In this document: in pieces, positions 30,128-36,860 of the stretch
Layout: every line of letters starts with the position of its first letter
Numbering within the stretch: position 1 is the first letter of the stretch
Assembly: GCA_035688135.1 (NCBI GenBank)
Contig: DASSNG010000017.1
Coordinates: 1 to 36,860, forward strand
Direction: 5' to 3'
DNA length: 36,860 nucleotides
Origin: JAIFWC01 sp035688135
Lineage (GTDB): Bacteria; Patescibacteriota; Saccharimonadia; Saccharimonadales; UBA10212
Notes under the pieces: generated by a model
What the model saw: the letters and a program-made list of their open reading frames with translations, nothing else
Told to the model about the DNA's origin: nothing
Databases searched by the model: none
Position numbers and translations under genes: made by a program

Positions 30128-30610
30128 TCAGCTAAGCCTGTAGGCGTATATAGCGGCGGCTATCAGCGCGGTCGTCACGGCAAGAGTCAGAATCATTATC
30201 ATCATAGGCGGCCTGCCGGGCTTCACGGCTGCGGCTGGCACGGATTTAGGAGTATCTGGTTTATGGACTGGCGCCGGCTTAACATCCGCTATGGGAGCCG
30301 GGACAGGCAAAGCAGCGTGCGGCTGGGGCGGAATCGGTTTGGCCTTGTGTCTAAAGCTGAAAAGACGCTTCTTTGGCGTGTGCCTTTCAGCTTGCTTTAA
30401 CTGACGGCCAACGTCCTGCATGATTTTGTCCAGCTCGTCCTCTTCATTCACCGGCTGGGCGGGCTGCTGGATAGGTGCATGGACAGGGATGTTATTGACT
30501 ATGTTCGTCGTAAGCGTCTGGGGCGCGCGGGCAGGCTGGGACGGCCGCGGTGGGCGGCCGGAATCGCTGGATGTCATAGGCGCTGAAGGCGCGAGAGTTG
30601 TAGGTTGCAT
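30128..30610 (-). CDS. Pro-rich protein with C-terminal membrane anchor
   Basis: 160 residues. A long Pro/Ala/Gln-rich N-terminal region with low complexity, an acidic-helical patch EEDELDKIMQDVGRQLKQAE (56-75), a basic patch (PKKRLFSFRHKAKP), a second Pro/Val-rich stretch, and one hydrophobic segment at about 135-156 next to the C-terminal YAYRLS. It is probably tail-anchored with the bulk in the cytoplasm. No family recognised. Low complexity makes homology searching difficult. It ends 13 bases from the convergent murC stop and diverges from the glycosylase gene. Confidence 0.75.
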   Translation of the reverse strand: MQPTTLAPSAPMTSSDSGRPPRPSQPARAPQTLTTNIVNNIPVHAPIQQPAQPVNEEDELDKIMQDVGRQLKQAERHTPKKRLFSFRHKAKPIPPQPHAALPVPAPIADVKPAPVHKPDTPKSVPAAAVKPGRPPMMIMILTLAVTTALIAAAIYAYRLS

Positions 30611-30680
30611 GTTTCTTTTTTAATTGGTTCAAGACTTATTTTACACCAATTTTATATCTTGCTTTGGTTAAATAGACAAT

Positions 30681-31328
30681 ATGACTTTTGAACAGCGTTT
30701 AAGGGCCGCGGAAAAACATCTGGCTAAGGCCGATAAAAAGCTCGCCCCGGTAATCAAAGCTTCCGGCCCCTGCCGTATCAGCCCGCACAACGACCACTAC
30801 GGTGAGCTGGTCGGCAGTATAGTTGGCCAGCAGCTATCAGCAGTGGCGGCCGGAACGATATGGCGCCGGGTATTGGAGCTATTTGACGGCCGCATGCCCG
30901 CGCCGCGGCAGCTTGTAAAGATTGACGACCAGAAGCTGCGGGACGTCGGCCTCAGCTGGGCTAAGGTGGGTTATGTCAAAGACCTGGCACGACATATCCT
31001 GGATGGCCGCCTTGACTTAGACCATATATCCACGATGCCTAATGAGCAGCTTATCGAACAGCTGACAGCGGTCAAAGGAATCGGGGAGTGGAGCGCCCAT
31101 ATGTTCATGATGTTCGGCCTGGGCCGGCTGGATATATTGCCTACCGGCGACCTGGGTATCCGGAAGGCCATAATGAAGCTTTATGGCCTGGAGGAGCTGC
31201 CCTTTCCTGAACAGATTATCAGCCTGGCAGCTAAGAAGGGCTGGCATCCGTACGAATCGGTTGCCTGCTGGTATCTTTGGCAGAGCCTGGATAATAATCC
31301 CCAGAAGCCTCCCCGCCACGGCGCCTAA
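30681..31328 (+). CDS. DNA-3-methyladenine glycosylase II (AlkA-type HhH-GPD)
   Basis: Base-excision repair glycosylase that removes alkylated purines. 215 residues of the HhH-GPD fold: NDHYGELVGSIVGQQLSAVAA (37-57), LRDVGLSWAKVGYVKDLA, the hairpin-helix LTAVKGIGEWSAHMFMMFGLGR (128-149) and the catalytic Asp157 in ILPTGDLGIRKAI. The N-terminal TBP-like domain of E. coli AlkA is absent, as in many short bacterial AlkA proteins. The Cys4 iron-sulfur motif of MutY/Nth is lacking, so it is not an Nth-type enzyme. The stop is one base upstream of the third palindrome. Confidence 0.92.
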   Translation: MTFEQRLRAAEKHLAKADKKLAPVIKASGPCRISPHNDHYGELVGSIVGQQLSAVAAGTIWRRVLELFDGRMPAPRQLVKIDDQKLRDVGLSWAKVGYVKDLARHILDGRLDLDHISTMPNEQLIEQLTAVKGIGEWSAHMFMMFGLGRLDILPTGDLGIRKAIMKLYGLEELPFPEQIISLAAKKGWHPYESVACWYLWQSLDNNPQKPPRHGA

Positions 31329-31348
31329 ATACTTAACTTGTTAAGTAT
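31329..31348. terminator. Convergent-gene terminator-like element (20-bp palindrome, copy 3)
   Basis: Arms ATACTTAAC (31329-31337) and GTTAAGTAT (31340-31348) around TT. It begins directly after the glycosylase stop and supplies the stop codon of the convergent tsaC-type gene. Read rightward it is followed by TAATTT. Confidence 0.6.
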
Positions 31349-31915
31349 TAATTTCTACGGCGCCCTGCCGGAGAATCTCCAGGCCGTTAAGTGAAGACTT
31401 TACTATGGTCGAGGGACTTCCGGCGTGCGGGCCGGTATCCACATAGAAGTCCAGCTTTTGTTTGAAATAATTCTTGGCTTCGGCCACACTGGCCGCCGGT
31501 TTTCCGCCCGCCAGGTTGGCGCTGGTGCTGATAATCGGCCCTACTTCATCAATCAGCTCCCGCAGCGCCGGAAAATCCGGCTGGCGGACCGCCAAGGAAT
31601 AAGTCCCCATATGCAGCCACTCCGGCGCCTTACGCGCTTCACACACCAGAGTCAGGGCTCCCGGCCAATACCGGAGTGCCGGAGCGGCATCCGTAGATAC
31701 GATTCCAAGTTCCTTCAGCTGCTCTATACGCGATATCAGGATTACGAAAGGCTTGGATTTGTCCCGCCTTTTATCTCATGGGTTCGCTCCACTGCATTGC
31801 GGTCAAGAGCCCGGCAGGATAAGCCGTAAATGGTATCAGCAGGCAGCAATCCTACCCCGCCTTTCTTTAGGAGTGCGATGACACTGCTATCAAAACTATC
31901 CGTCTTATAACTCAC
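31341..31915 (-). pseudogene. tsaC: L-threonylcarbamoyladenylate synthase (TsaC/Sua5/YrdC), one-base frameshift
   Basis: YrdC-domain protein that makes threonylcarbamoyl-AMP for the universal t6A modification of tRNA. From a GTG at 31913-31915 the frame reads VIALLKKGGVGLLPADTIYGLSCRALDRNAVERTHEIKGG, then leaves the family and stops (TNPSLS*). The shifted frame continues exactly with KPFVILISRIEQLKELGIVSTDAAPALRYWPGALTLVCEARK and IISTSANLAGGKPA to the stop at 31341. Family proteins read KGR.K.KPF here, so one base (a C) is missing near 31763-31767. Without the shift it would be about 191 residues and complete. As the pathway is normally essential, a sequencing or assembly error is as likely as true decay. 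Confidence 0.88.
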
Positions 31916-31946
31916 GGATATTTAGTTTCTCTTAAAATCGGAGTTT

Positions 31947-33707
31947 TTACAAACCCCCGTACCCCCCACCATATCCCTGGAAGTTAAAGCTTGGCTTATG
32001 GTAGTCGCTTATTTTTACAGGCGGCTGGCTGCCGTCTTTCGCCATTATGTACAGTTCGCTGCCGTCTTTTGATACCAGCAGATACTTATCGGTGTACCAG
32101 CCGTATGAGCTGTAATCGCTCAAGGTGGCTATCTGCTTAGGATTCTGCCCGTCCTCATCGCCCACGAACAAAGTGTTCTTACCGTCGCGCTCCTCCGCCC
32201 AGAAAGTATTGCTTCCGGATGGAGAAAGAAGGTAGGCGGGATATGTTTTTTCATAATAACTTTGGACATCCATAGACGGGTCGGATTTTACCTGCCCGTT
32301 CGCAAAGCTATAAAATTCGTCGCGGTCCCCATTCGTAAAGTGAAGCTCAACGCTGCCCGGCCCCTCTATCTGTTCGTCCACCGAAATATCGGCCGACTGT
32401 TCGCCGGCAGACAGTCCGAATGAGCGGATGGCTTTCTTGCCCGTACCGTCAGGGTTTATAGAATTAAAGGTCGCCTGTTTCGCGGCCAGCAGGGCCATAT
32501 TCGCGTCATCAAACGAAGAGCTCCAGTTCATAATGTAGTAAACCTGGCCGTTATAAGCATAGACGTCGCCTATATGCTGCCCTACGTAATCCTGGGTGCT
32601 GGTGCCCGTGGCTGCCGTCTGGTCCAAGACCTTAAGCTTTTTGGATGGAGCATTGTAGCTTTTCAGCGCATCCTGGCCGGATTTCCAGGGCTGATAGTTG
32701 GTCTGGCTGGCCGTGTAAACGAAATTGTCGCCCACCCACCCCGCAAGAGTGAAATCGTAGCTGCCCTCATCAATTACGGATAGGCTGTCATCGGCTGTCG
32801 ACATCAGGTAAAGCGAGGGGGTTGAGCCCGCCCGGCGCGATAATAAAGCCAGGTACTTCCAATCCCGCGAAGCCAGCAGGACTGTATTGCGGTCGTCTTC
32901 TTTGCCGGTGCCCGCCAATACTGTCTGGCGGCTGGTCCCATCCAGATTTGTCTTAACCACGTCTATTTGGCCGCTTAGTTTGGACAAGAAGTAAACCTTG
33001 CCCGAGGGCGTCAGGCTGAACGGATTGGCCTGTATGCCTTCACTGCTTACTTTTATGGATACTTGGGCGTCGTTAAACCCTTCCAAGCTAAGTTTGGCCT
33101 TTTGCTCCGGGGTGCCGGCTGGCAGGACTATCAGCGCCTGGCCGTTAGCATCCGTTTTGGCGGTGGTCCCGGCCACGCTGATATCAACATCTTTCAGCGG
33201 ATTCCGGTTTATGCCGTTAACGACAGATACTTTTACCTGGCGTCCCGTGGCGGTAAGCCGTATGGCGGGAGTATCTTTCTGCCCCATAATAGGCACTGTT
33301 ATCTTTAATGTGCCGTCCTTGTAATATTTCTTCGTTATCAGCAGCTTCTTGCCGCCCACCTTTATATGCTTAAGGACGGCGATACCGGCAGAATCTGTGT
33401 CCGCGGTCGTATTGCCCGCTGTTACGGTTACTCCGCTTACCGGCGTGCCGGTGGCGTCGTCCAAAACCTTGACGGAAAAGTCCTTCTTAATTACTGCGCC
33501 GGCGGCTGCGTAACGGGTGAATGGAATTGCCGCAAGGACAAGCACCAGCACTAAGACTGTCAGGGGAATAGAGAGTTTCTTATGGACGGTATACCAGCCG
33601 CGGATACGATCAAGCCTGGTTGGGTCCTTTGGTTTTTGGTCCGGCTGCGGAGTGGGCGGGGCGGCCGGTTCCGCGGGCGGCGGCACTGTATTTTCTTCTT
33701 GGGGCAT
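31947..33707 (-). CDS. Membrane-anchored protein with Ig-like domains and a beta-propeller
   Basis: 586 residues. Pro-rich cytoplasmic head (1-45), one span (about 45-66), then two carboxypeptidase-regulatory-like/CNA-B-like beta domains (about 75-150, with DDATGTPVSGVTVTAGNTTADTDSAG, and 155-235, with NGINRNPLKDVDISVAGTTAKTDANG). A propeller-like region follows (about 240-570) with repeating units such as GKVYFLSKLSGQIDVVKTNLDGTS, KYLALLSRRAGSTPSLYLMS and YLLSPSGSNTFWAEERDGKNTLFVGDEDG. It ends GYGGGYGG. This is a surface-exposed adhesive or scaffold plan with no catalytic motif. It comes after the SGNH hydrolase and a lipoprotein-like gene on the same strand. Specific binding partners are unknown. 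Confidence 0.85.
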   Translation of the reverse strand: MPQEENTVPPPAEPAAPPTPQPDQKPKDPTRLDRIRGWYTVHKKLSIPLTVLVLVLVLAAIPFTRYAAAGAVIKKDFSVKVLDDATGTPVSGVTVTAGNTTADTDSAGIAVLKHIKVGGKKLLITKKYYKDGTLKITVPIMGQKDTPAIRLTATGRQVKVSVVNGINRNPLKDVDISVAGTTAKTDANGQALIVLPAGTPEQKAKLSLEGFNDAQVSIKVSSEGIQANPFSLTPSGKVYFLSKLSGQIDVVKTNLDGTSRQTVLAGTGKEDDRNTVLLASRDWKYLALLSRRAGSTPSLYLMSTADDSLSVIDEGSYDFTLAGWVGDNFVYTASQTNYQPWKSGQDALKSYNAPSKKLKVLDQTAATGTSTQDYVGQHIGDVYAYNGQVYYIMNWSSSFDDANMALLAAKQATFNSINPDGTGKKAIRSFGLSAGEQSADISVDEQIEGPGSVELHFTNGDRDEFYSFANGQVKSDPSMDVQSYYEKTYPAYLLSPSGSNTFWAEERDGKNTLFVGDEDGQNPKQIATLSDYSSYGWYTDKYLLVSKDGSELYIMAKDGSQPPVKISDYHKPSFNFQGYGGGYGGL

Positions 33708-33756
33708 AGTATTTATTAAGCATAACTATAATCCACAGGAGCCTTTTTTACCACTG

Positions 33757-34323
33757 TCAAAGCTGGCCGGAAAGGATGTCTGCCAGCTGCTTTGCCTGGG
33801 ATAAGGTACGCGCCGACGGCGCGGCCTGGCCGTAACTAAGGACATACCATGTACCGCTTTTCAGGATGTTCAGCTGGCCATGCTCCGGATCCCAGTAAGC
33901 GCTGTCCCCGTAGCCGGCGACGGCTTGGACGGTCGCGGGCCGGAGCGGCCCGAATTCATTCCGATTGCTCAAAGCGCCTTTTGGTGTCTTTGGATACCTG
34001 ATAAGAAGCGTGGCGGACTTACGCCCGGCCGCGGCGATTGAAGGGGCCTGTTCAGAATAAACGCAGCTGCTGACTTCCAGATCTGCGGAGGATTGATAAA
34101 CCGGGTTCTGATTGCTTTTGACAGCATCCTGGATAAGCCGCTTGGCTTCGTTTAAGGTGAATAGGCCGCAGGCCCGGTTCTGTGGAGAAGCCTTACCGGG
34201 AGCCGGGACCGTAGAGACAGTATTATCGCCATGCCTTTTAAAACTTTTGCCCGCCAGAACCGCCGCGCCCGCGGCCGCCAGTATGAAAACAAGAGCCAGC
34301 AGGTATATCCAGCGGCGCCTCAT
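33757..34323 (-). CDS. Hypothetical exported protein with signal anchor (DUF3558-like)
   Basis: 188 residues. RRR then a hydrophobic segment at about 5-24, without a lipobox Cys, so a signal anchor. The outer part starts after a Pro-rich linker at ACGLFTLNEAKRLI and shows a pattern seen in DUF3558-type actinobacterial lipoproteins: a Cys near the start (C52), a second in SSCVYS (C87), an amphipathic helix between them, then VAGYGDSAYWDPEHGQLNILKSGTWYVLSYG. I hold this resemblance as weak. Its ATG overlaps the SGNH hydrolase stop (4 bases), so the two are co-translated. Confidence 0.78.
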   Translation of the reverse strand: MRRRWIYLLALVFILAAAGAAVLAGKSFKRHGDNTVSTVPAPGKASPQNRACGLFTLNEAKRLIQDAVKSNQNPVYQSSADLEVSSCVYSEQAPSIAAAGRKSATLLIRYPKTPKGALSNRNEFGPLRPATVQAVAGYGDSAYWDPEHGQLNILKSGTWYVLSYGQAAPSARTLSQAKQLADILSGQL

Positions 34324-34952
34324 GACTCCTCTTCCAGCATTTTATCCACGGCCGGCCGGACCAGCTCGAATATAAACTGGTGCCCGGCGTCATTGGGGTG
34401 AAGGCCGTCATGGGATTGCATAATCTCATCCGTTTTTGACTGCATAATATCGTGAACAGCTACGAAGCCAATCCCCTCCTGATAGGCTAGGTCCTTTACG
34501 TGATTTTCAAACTCCTTAATCCGGTCGTTCTTAAATCGCATGTCAAACCATGCGACCGGGTCGGTCTTTGATTCATCGACGGCGGGCAGCCCGACCAGCA
34601 GAATCTTATTCGTATACTTTTTAGCAATAAGCAGGATCCTCTTTAGTTCTGCCTGGAAATTTCCCGGGTCTGTTACGGGCTCGCCTCTCAGCATTGCCGC
34701 GCTGTTGGTACCGATGGATATCACTACGGCCACCCCCTTATCGTTCTGCCTTGCGGCAATTTCCGGATCAATGCGCTCCAGCAGCTCGGCTGAGCCGTCT
34801 CCGGATATGCCCAGGTTCATTACATGGGGGACATCTTTAGATAAATCTTTAAGCTGTATTTGGTCATAATACCGTTTAAGCCTGTCAGCCCAGCCGCCCT
34901 GGCTATCCCAATACCCCTGTACGGTGCTGGCTCCGAATACTAAAACTCTCAT
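34320..34952 (-). CDS. SGNH/GDSL-type hydrolase
   Basis: 210 residues with the SGNH blocks in order: VFGASTVQG with nucleophile Ser9 (block I), NLGISGDGS with Gly48 (block II), SIGTNS with Asn83 (block III) and DGLHPNDAGH with catalytic Asp and His (block V). The family cleaves esters, for example acetyl groups on polysaccharides, peptidoglycan or lipids. No signal peptide is seen, so it is cytoplasmic unless exported another way. It overlaps the next gene (ATGA). TACAAT ends exactly 6 bases before the ATG with no Shine-Dalgarno, a clear leaderless layout placed just after a terminator. Confidence 0.92.
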   Translation of the reverse strand: MRVLVFGASTVQGYWDSQGGWADRLKRYYDQIQLKDLSKDVPHVMNLGISGDGSAELLERIDPEIAARQNDKGVAVVISIGTNSAAMLRGEPVTDPGNFQAELKRILLIAKKYTNKILLVGLPAVDESKTDPVAWFDMRFKNDRIKEFENHVKDLAYQEGIGFVAVHDIMQSKTDEIMQSHDGLHPNDAGHQFIFELVRPAVDKMLEEES

Positions 34953-34958
34953 AAAGGG

Positions 34959-34964
34959 ATTGTA
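34959..34964 (-). promoter_or_regulatory. -10 element (TACAAT) of the SGNH operon
   Basis: TACAAT, 6 bases before the ATG (34950-34952), directly downstream of the terminator of the 42-codon gene. Confidence 0.55.
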
Positions 34965-34966
34965 CC

Positions 34967-34994
34967 AAAAGGAGCGGCCTGAAGTCCGCTCCTT
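34967..34994 (-). terminator. Intrinsic terminator of the 42-codon gene
   Basis: AAGGAGCGG / CCGCTCCTT stem (34986-34994 with 34969-34977, read leftward) with an 8-base loop and a T-run, 22 bases after the stop at 35017. Confidence 0.75.
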
Positions 34995-35016
34995 AGGACA
35001 GTGTCAGAACATATAG

Positions 35017-35145
35017 CTAGATGTTTGAGCTAGTATCGACGTTCGGCAAGTTCTCGGGGTTGCCGCCGCTATTCATGCCGCCTCTCCTGGCAGCTTCGGT
35101 CTTACCAGCCGCGCCGCTGTTCCTTCGATTCTTATTCTTGGCCAT
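35017..35145 (-). CDS. Small basic protein (42 aa) with strong ribosome site
   Basis: ATG 35143-35145 to TAG 35017-35019. The head is highly basic (MAKNKNRRNSGAAGKTEAAR), the middle Gly/Asn-rich, and the tail acidic-polar (LPNVDTSSNI). A perfect AAGGAGGTG lies just upstream, the best Shine-Dalgarno in the window. A TATAAT with a 17-bp dyad across it precedes the gene, and an intrinsic terminator follows it. This complete expression cassette argues strongly that it is real and regulated. No family is recognised; nucleic-acid or ribosome binding is a guess from charge. Confidence 0.72.
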   Translation of the reverse strand: MAKNKNRRNSGAAGKTEAARRGGMNSGGNPENLPNVDTSSNI

Positions 35146-35160
35146 GGGCACCTCCTTGCT

Positions 35161-35179
35161 TAATGGTAATACCATTATA
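35161..35179 (-). promoter_or_regulatory. TATAAT promoter overlapped by a 17-bp dyad
   Basis: TAATGGTA-A-TACCATTA (35161-35177) is a perfect dyad that overlaps the TATAAT (35174-35179) of the 42-codon gene and covers its likely transcription start. This is a typical repressor-site position. Confidence 0.7.
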
Positions 35180-35281
35180 AAAAGGCTGTTTATTCTTCTC
35201 TATTAGATTGGTCACGTCATCAGAGTATGGATTCTAACAGGCTTATGAAATGCTTTAGCTTGCATGTCTACAGTAGCGGCT

Positions 35282-35287
35282 CATAAT
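35282..35287 (+). promoter_or_regulatory. -10 element (CATAAT) before the NUDIX gene
   Basis: CATAAT ends 7 bases before the ATG at 35295; TTGCAT lies 16 bases upstream. No Shine-Dalgarno. Confidence 0.4.
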
Positions 35288-35294
35288 AAAAGCT

Positions 35295-36209
35295 ATGAGG
35301 GAGTTCCGCTGTATCCTGCACGGCAGTTTTGGAAAGCATTTCCCCGAAATACAGAGGGTCTCTAAGGTATTCACTCAAGCCGGTATCAAAGTGCTGGCGC
35401 CCAAGCCAGGCGAATTAACAGGGAGCAAGGATGGATTCGCGGTATTCGCGGACGAAGAAGCCCAGGACCCGAGGCTAATCGAGCTCCTATACCTTCATAA
35501 CCTAAAAAGACTGGGCCAGGATGGGTTCAGTTACTTTGTGAATGTGAACGGCTACATAGGTAAAAGCGCGGCTTATGAGCTTGGCGTGGCCCAGCTTACC
35601 AACACGCGCTGTTTTTTTGCCGAAAAACTAGATGACCACCCCGCCTATATCCATAAGAATGCCGTCTGGCAGGCGGAAAAGCTGGCCGAGTACATAAAGT
35701 CATCCGGCAAGCTGCCCGCTCCAGTTGTGGGCAGGTCGGAGCGGACTATCCATAAACTATGGCAGGACCTGATGGTCCCCGGCTCTGTAGTAGCCGCCGG
35801 CGCCATCATAGAACACCGGCCCGCAAAATCAGCCGCCGACAAGGAGGTGCTGCTGGTAAAGACCCATAAATGGGGAGGCCGCTATTCTATAGTAGGCGGC
35901 AAAGTCCGCCGTAACGAAGGCCTTAACGACGCGCTTCTGCGCGAAATAAAAGAAGAAACCGGATTGCGGGGTGAAATCGGCCCGCATATCGCCACTTTCG
36001 ACCAGATTAAAGAATCGGGCTACTACAAATCCTGGGTGCAGCACATCTTCGTGGACAACATTGTCCGGGTCAAAAGCAAAAGGGTGACCCTAAACGAGGA
36101 AGCCCAGGATTATATTTGGGCGCGGCCGGCAGACGCGCTGCGCAGCCTGGACATAGAGCCCAACGCCCGGGAAACTCTGCAGCTATATAGCAAAATGCCT
36201 GCTAGCTAG
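35295..36209 (+). CDS. Fusion of a deoxyribosyltransferase-like domain and a NUDIX hydrolase
   Basis: 304 residues. The N-terminal part (about 1-135) has a Rossmann-like start CILHGSFGKHF, then TQAGIKVLAPKPGE and YFVNVNGYIGKSAAYELGVA (80-99), a pattern like the nucleoside 2-deoxyribosyltransferase family (substrate-binding GY.G...A.E.G). The C-terminal part (about 160-300) is a NUDIX domain with a complete box G-x5-E-x7-REIKEETG at about 202-223. NUDIX enzymes cleave nucleoside diphosphates linked to a second moiety. The fusion suggests damaged-nucleotide processing or nucleotide salvage; this is inference. Its stop overlaps the convergent TauE/SafE stop by 8 bases. Confidence 0.88.
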   Translation: MREFRCILHGSFGKHFPEIQRVSKVFTQAGIKVLAPKPGELTGSKDGFAVFADEEAQDPRLIELLYLHNLKRLGQDGFSYFVNVNGYIGKSAAYELGVAQLTNTRCFFAEKLDDHPAYIHKNAVWQAEKLAEYIKSSGKLPAPVVGRSERTIHKLWQDLMVPGSVVAAGAIIEHRPAKSAADKEVLLVKTHKWGGRYSIVGGKVRRNEGLNDALLREIKEETGLRGEIGPHIATFDQIKESGYYKSWVQHIFVDNIVRVKSKRVTLNEEAQDYIWARPADALRSLDIEPNARETLQLYSKMPAS

Positions 36210-36860
36210 CGGTCAGAACCAGCCAGAGGCCGGAAGCCACCATAAATACCACTAGAGCGTAGCGTGCGAATCTTTCCCCTTCATGCAGGGCGAACCGCGA
36301 GCCAATATAACCGCCGCTTATGCCGCCGGCCATACCGATTAACCCCCATTCGTAATTAATAAGCCCACTTCCCAGCAGCCCAGCCAGCACCACCACATCC
36401 AGTGCTATAGAAGTCTGACGTTTGATAAGGCTGGCTTCCAGAGCCGAAAATCCAAAGAAAAGTATCAGAAAGACGTTTACCAGCGAACCTATGCCGCTGC
36501 TGAACACGCCCTGCATCAGCAGGACCGCAACGATAACCATAAGGCTTAAATACTGCAGCAGATAGTGTTTTTTGCGGCTTTTCAGCCTGTGATGCCTTAA
36601 AAGTACAAGAGGCACCAGCACCAGGTTCATTACCCCCATCACCAGCTGCAGGTTCTCGTTCCTTATATTCCGGATAAAGTAGCTCGAAACGAATCCGACT
36701 ACTATGGCGATTATCATAAGCAGAAAGGTAAAACTTCTGTATTGCTTAATCTTGCCCCTGAAGGCGGCTATGGCCCCTGCGTCAAGACCAAGCGCCCCAA
36801 GCTTCCCGGTCGCGATTGACTGCTGGGGAGTAAGCCCGATAGCTATATAGAATGGAGTGA
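36202..36860 (-). CDS. TauE/SafE family membrane permease, 5' end outside window
   Basis: The frame is open to the last base, so the N-terminus is missing. About 218 residues remain, starting TPFYIAIGLTPQQSIATGKLGALGLDAGAIAAF, which contains the family's GL.PQ.A.AT.KL core. Six to seven hydrophobic segments follow, ending VVFMVASGLWLVLTAS. The second repeat carries EWGLIGMAGGISGGYIGSRFAL, the typical GG..G...G...A pattern. Members export sulfite, sulfoacetate or other anions across the inner membrane; the substrate here is unknown. Confidence 0.9.
   Translation of the reverse strand, partial: TPFYIAIGLTPQQSIATGKLGALGLDAGAIAAFRGKIKQYRSFTFLLMIIAIVVGFVSSYFIRNIRNENLQLVMGVMNLVLVPLVLLRHHRLKSRKKHYLLQYLSLMVIVAVLLMQGVFSSGIGSLVNVFLILFFGFSALEASLIKRQTSIALDVVVLAGLLGSGLINYEWGLIGMAGGISGGYIGSRFALHEGERFARYALVVFMVASGLWLVLTAS

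Noticed and set aside
31425..31829. Plus-strand 134-codon frame
   Set aside because: Antisense to the frameshifted tsaC, whose two pieces join into a known family.

Overview
The window (about 52% GC by eye) reads as the chromosome of a streamlined Patescibacteria (CPR) member, most likely Candidatus Saccharibacteria (TM7). That assignment is inference. It rests on reduced, compact genes (234-residue HrcA, ComEC without its C-terminal hydrolase domain), many small membrane-anchored proteins of unknown function, a 65-residue small protein of a type I associate with CPR genomes, and the absence of biosynthetic operons. UGA is an ordinary stop here (retropepsin-like, grpE and Gam genes), so the UGA-recoding Gracilibacteria/Absconditabacteria are excluded. 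No stretch longer than 300 bases lacks a gene. Most genes are on the minus strand; plus-strand genes start at 7255, 13659, 27519, 28819, 30681 and 35295.

Layout. 1-1173: a membrane-anchored protein cut by the window edge. 1242-6481: housekeeping genes, read leftward: comEC, yebC, a Mu Gam-like gene with foreign codon use, ruvC, ruvA, a charged 127-residue protein and dus. 6526-9048: an HD hydrolase diverging from a HExxH membrane protein, tRNA-Lys(UUU), a four-helix membrane protein and a DUF192 protein. 9129-13607: a leftward cluster of a 37-residue membrane peptide, a class I glutamine amidotransferase, an ATP-grasp enzyme, a cyanophycin-synthetase-like Mur ligase, a retropepsin-like protease and a RimK-like ATP-grasp ligase. 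Its logic is stepwise ATP-dependent amide-bond formation with a matching protease, and it is the best candidate for an undescribed system. A methyltransferase diverges from it. 14267-18868: the heat-shock operon hrcA-grpE-(93 aa)-dnaK-(52 aa)-dnaJ under a CIRCE element. 18931-20366: two guanylate-kinase-like genes. 20430-27070: a membrane-anchored beta-propeller, lepA, murJ and an ABC-2 exporter. 27144-31328: small and membrane proteins, murC and an AlkA-type glycosylase. 31341-31915: a frameshifted tsaC-type gene. 31947-36860: cell-surface proteins, an SGNH hydrolase, a 42-residue basic protein with a dyad-covered promoter, a NUDIX fusion and a partial TauE/SafE permease.

A genome-style feature runs through the window. 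At least eleven start codons have a TANNNT hexamer ending exactly 6 or 7 bases upstream and mostly no Shine-Dalgarno sequence, which is the layout of leaderless transcripts. A minority of genes (dnaK, Gam, the 65- and 42-residue proteins, the gene at 27519) have strong Shine-Dalgarno sites and real leaders, so two start modes seem to coexist. A 20-bp palindrome occurs three times, twice at gene ends and once inside dus.
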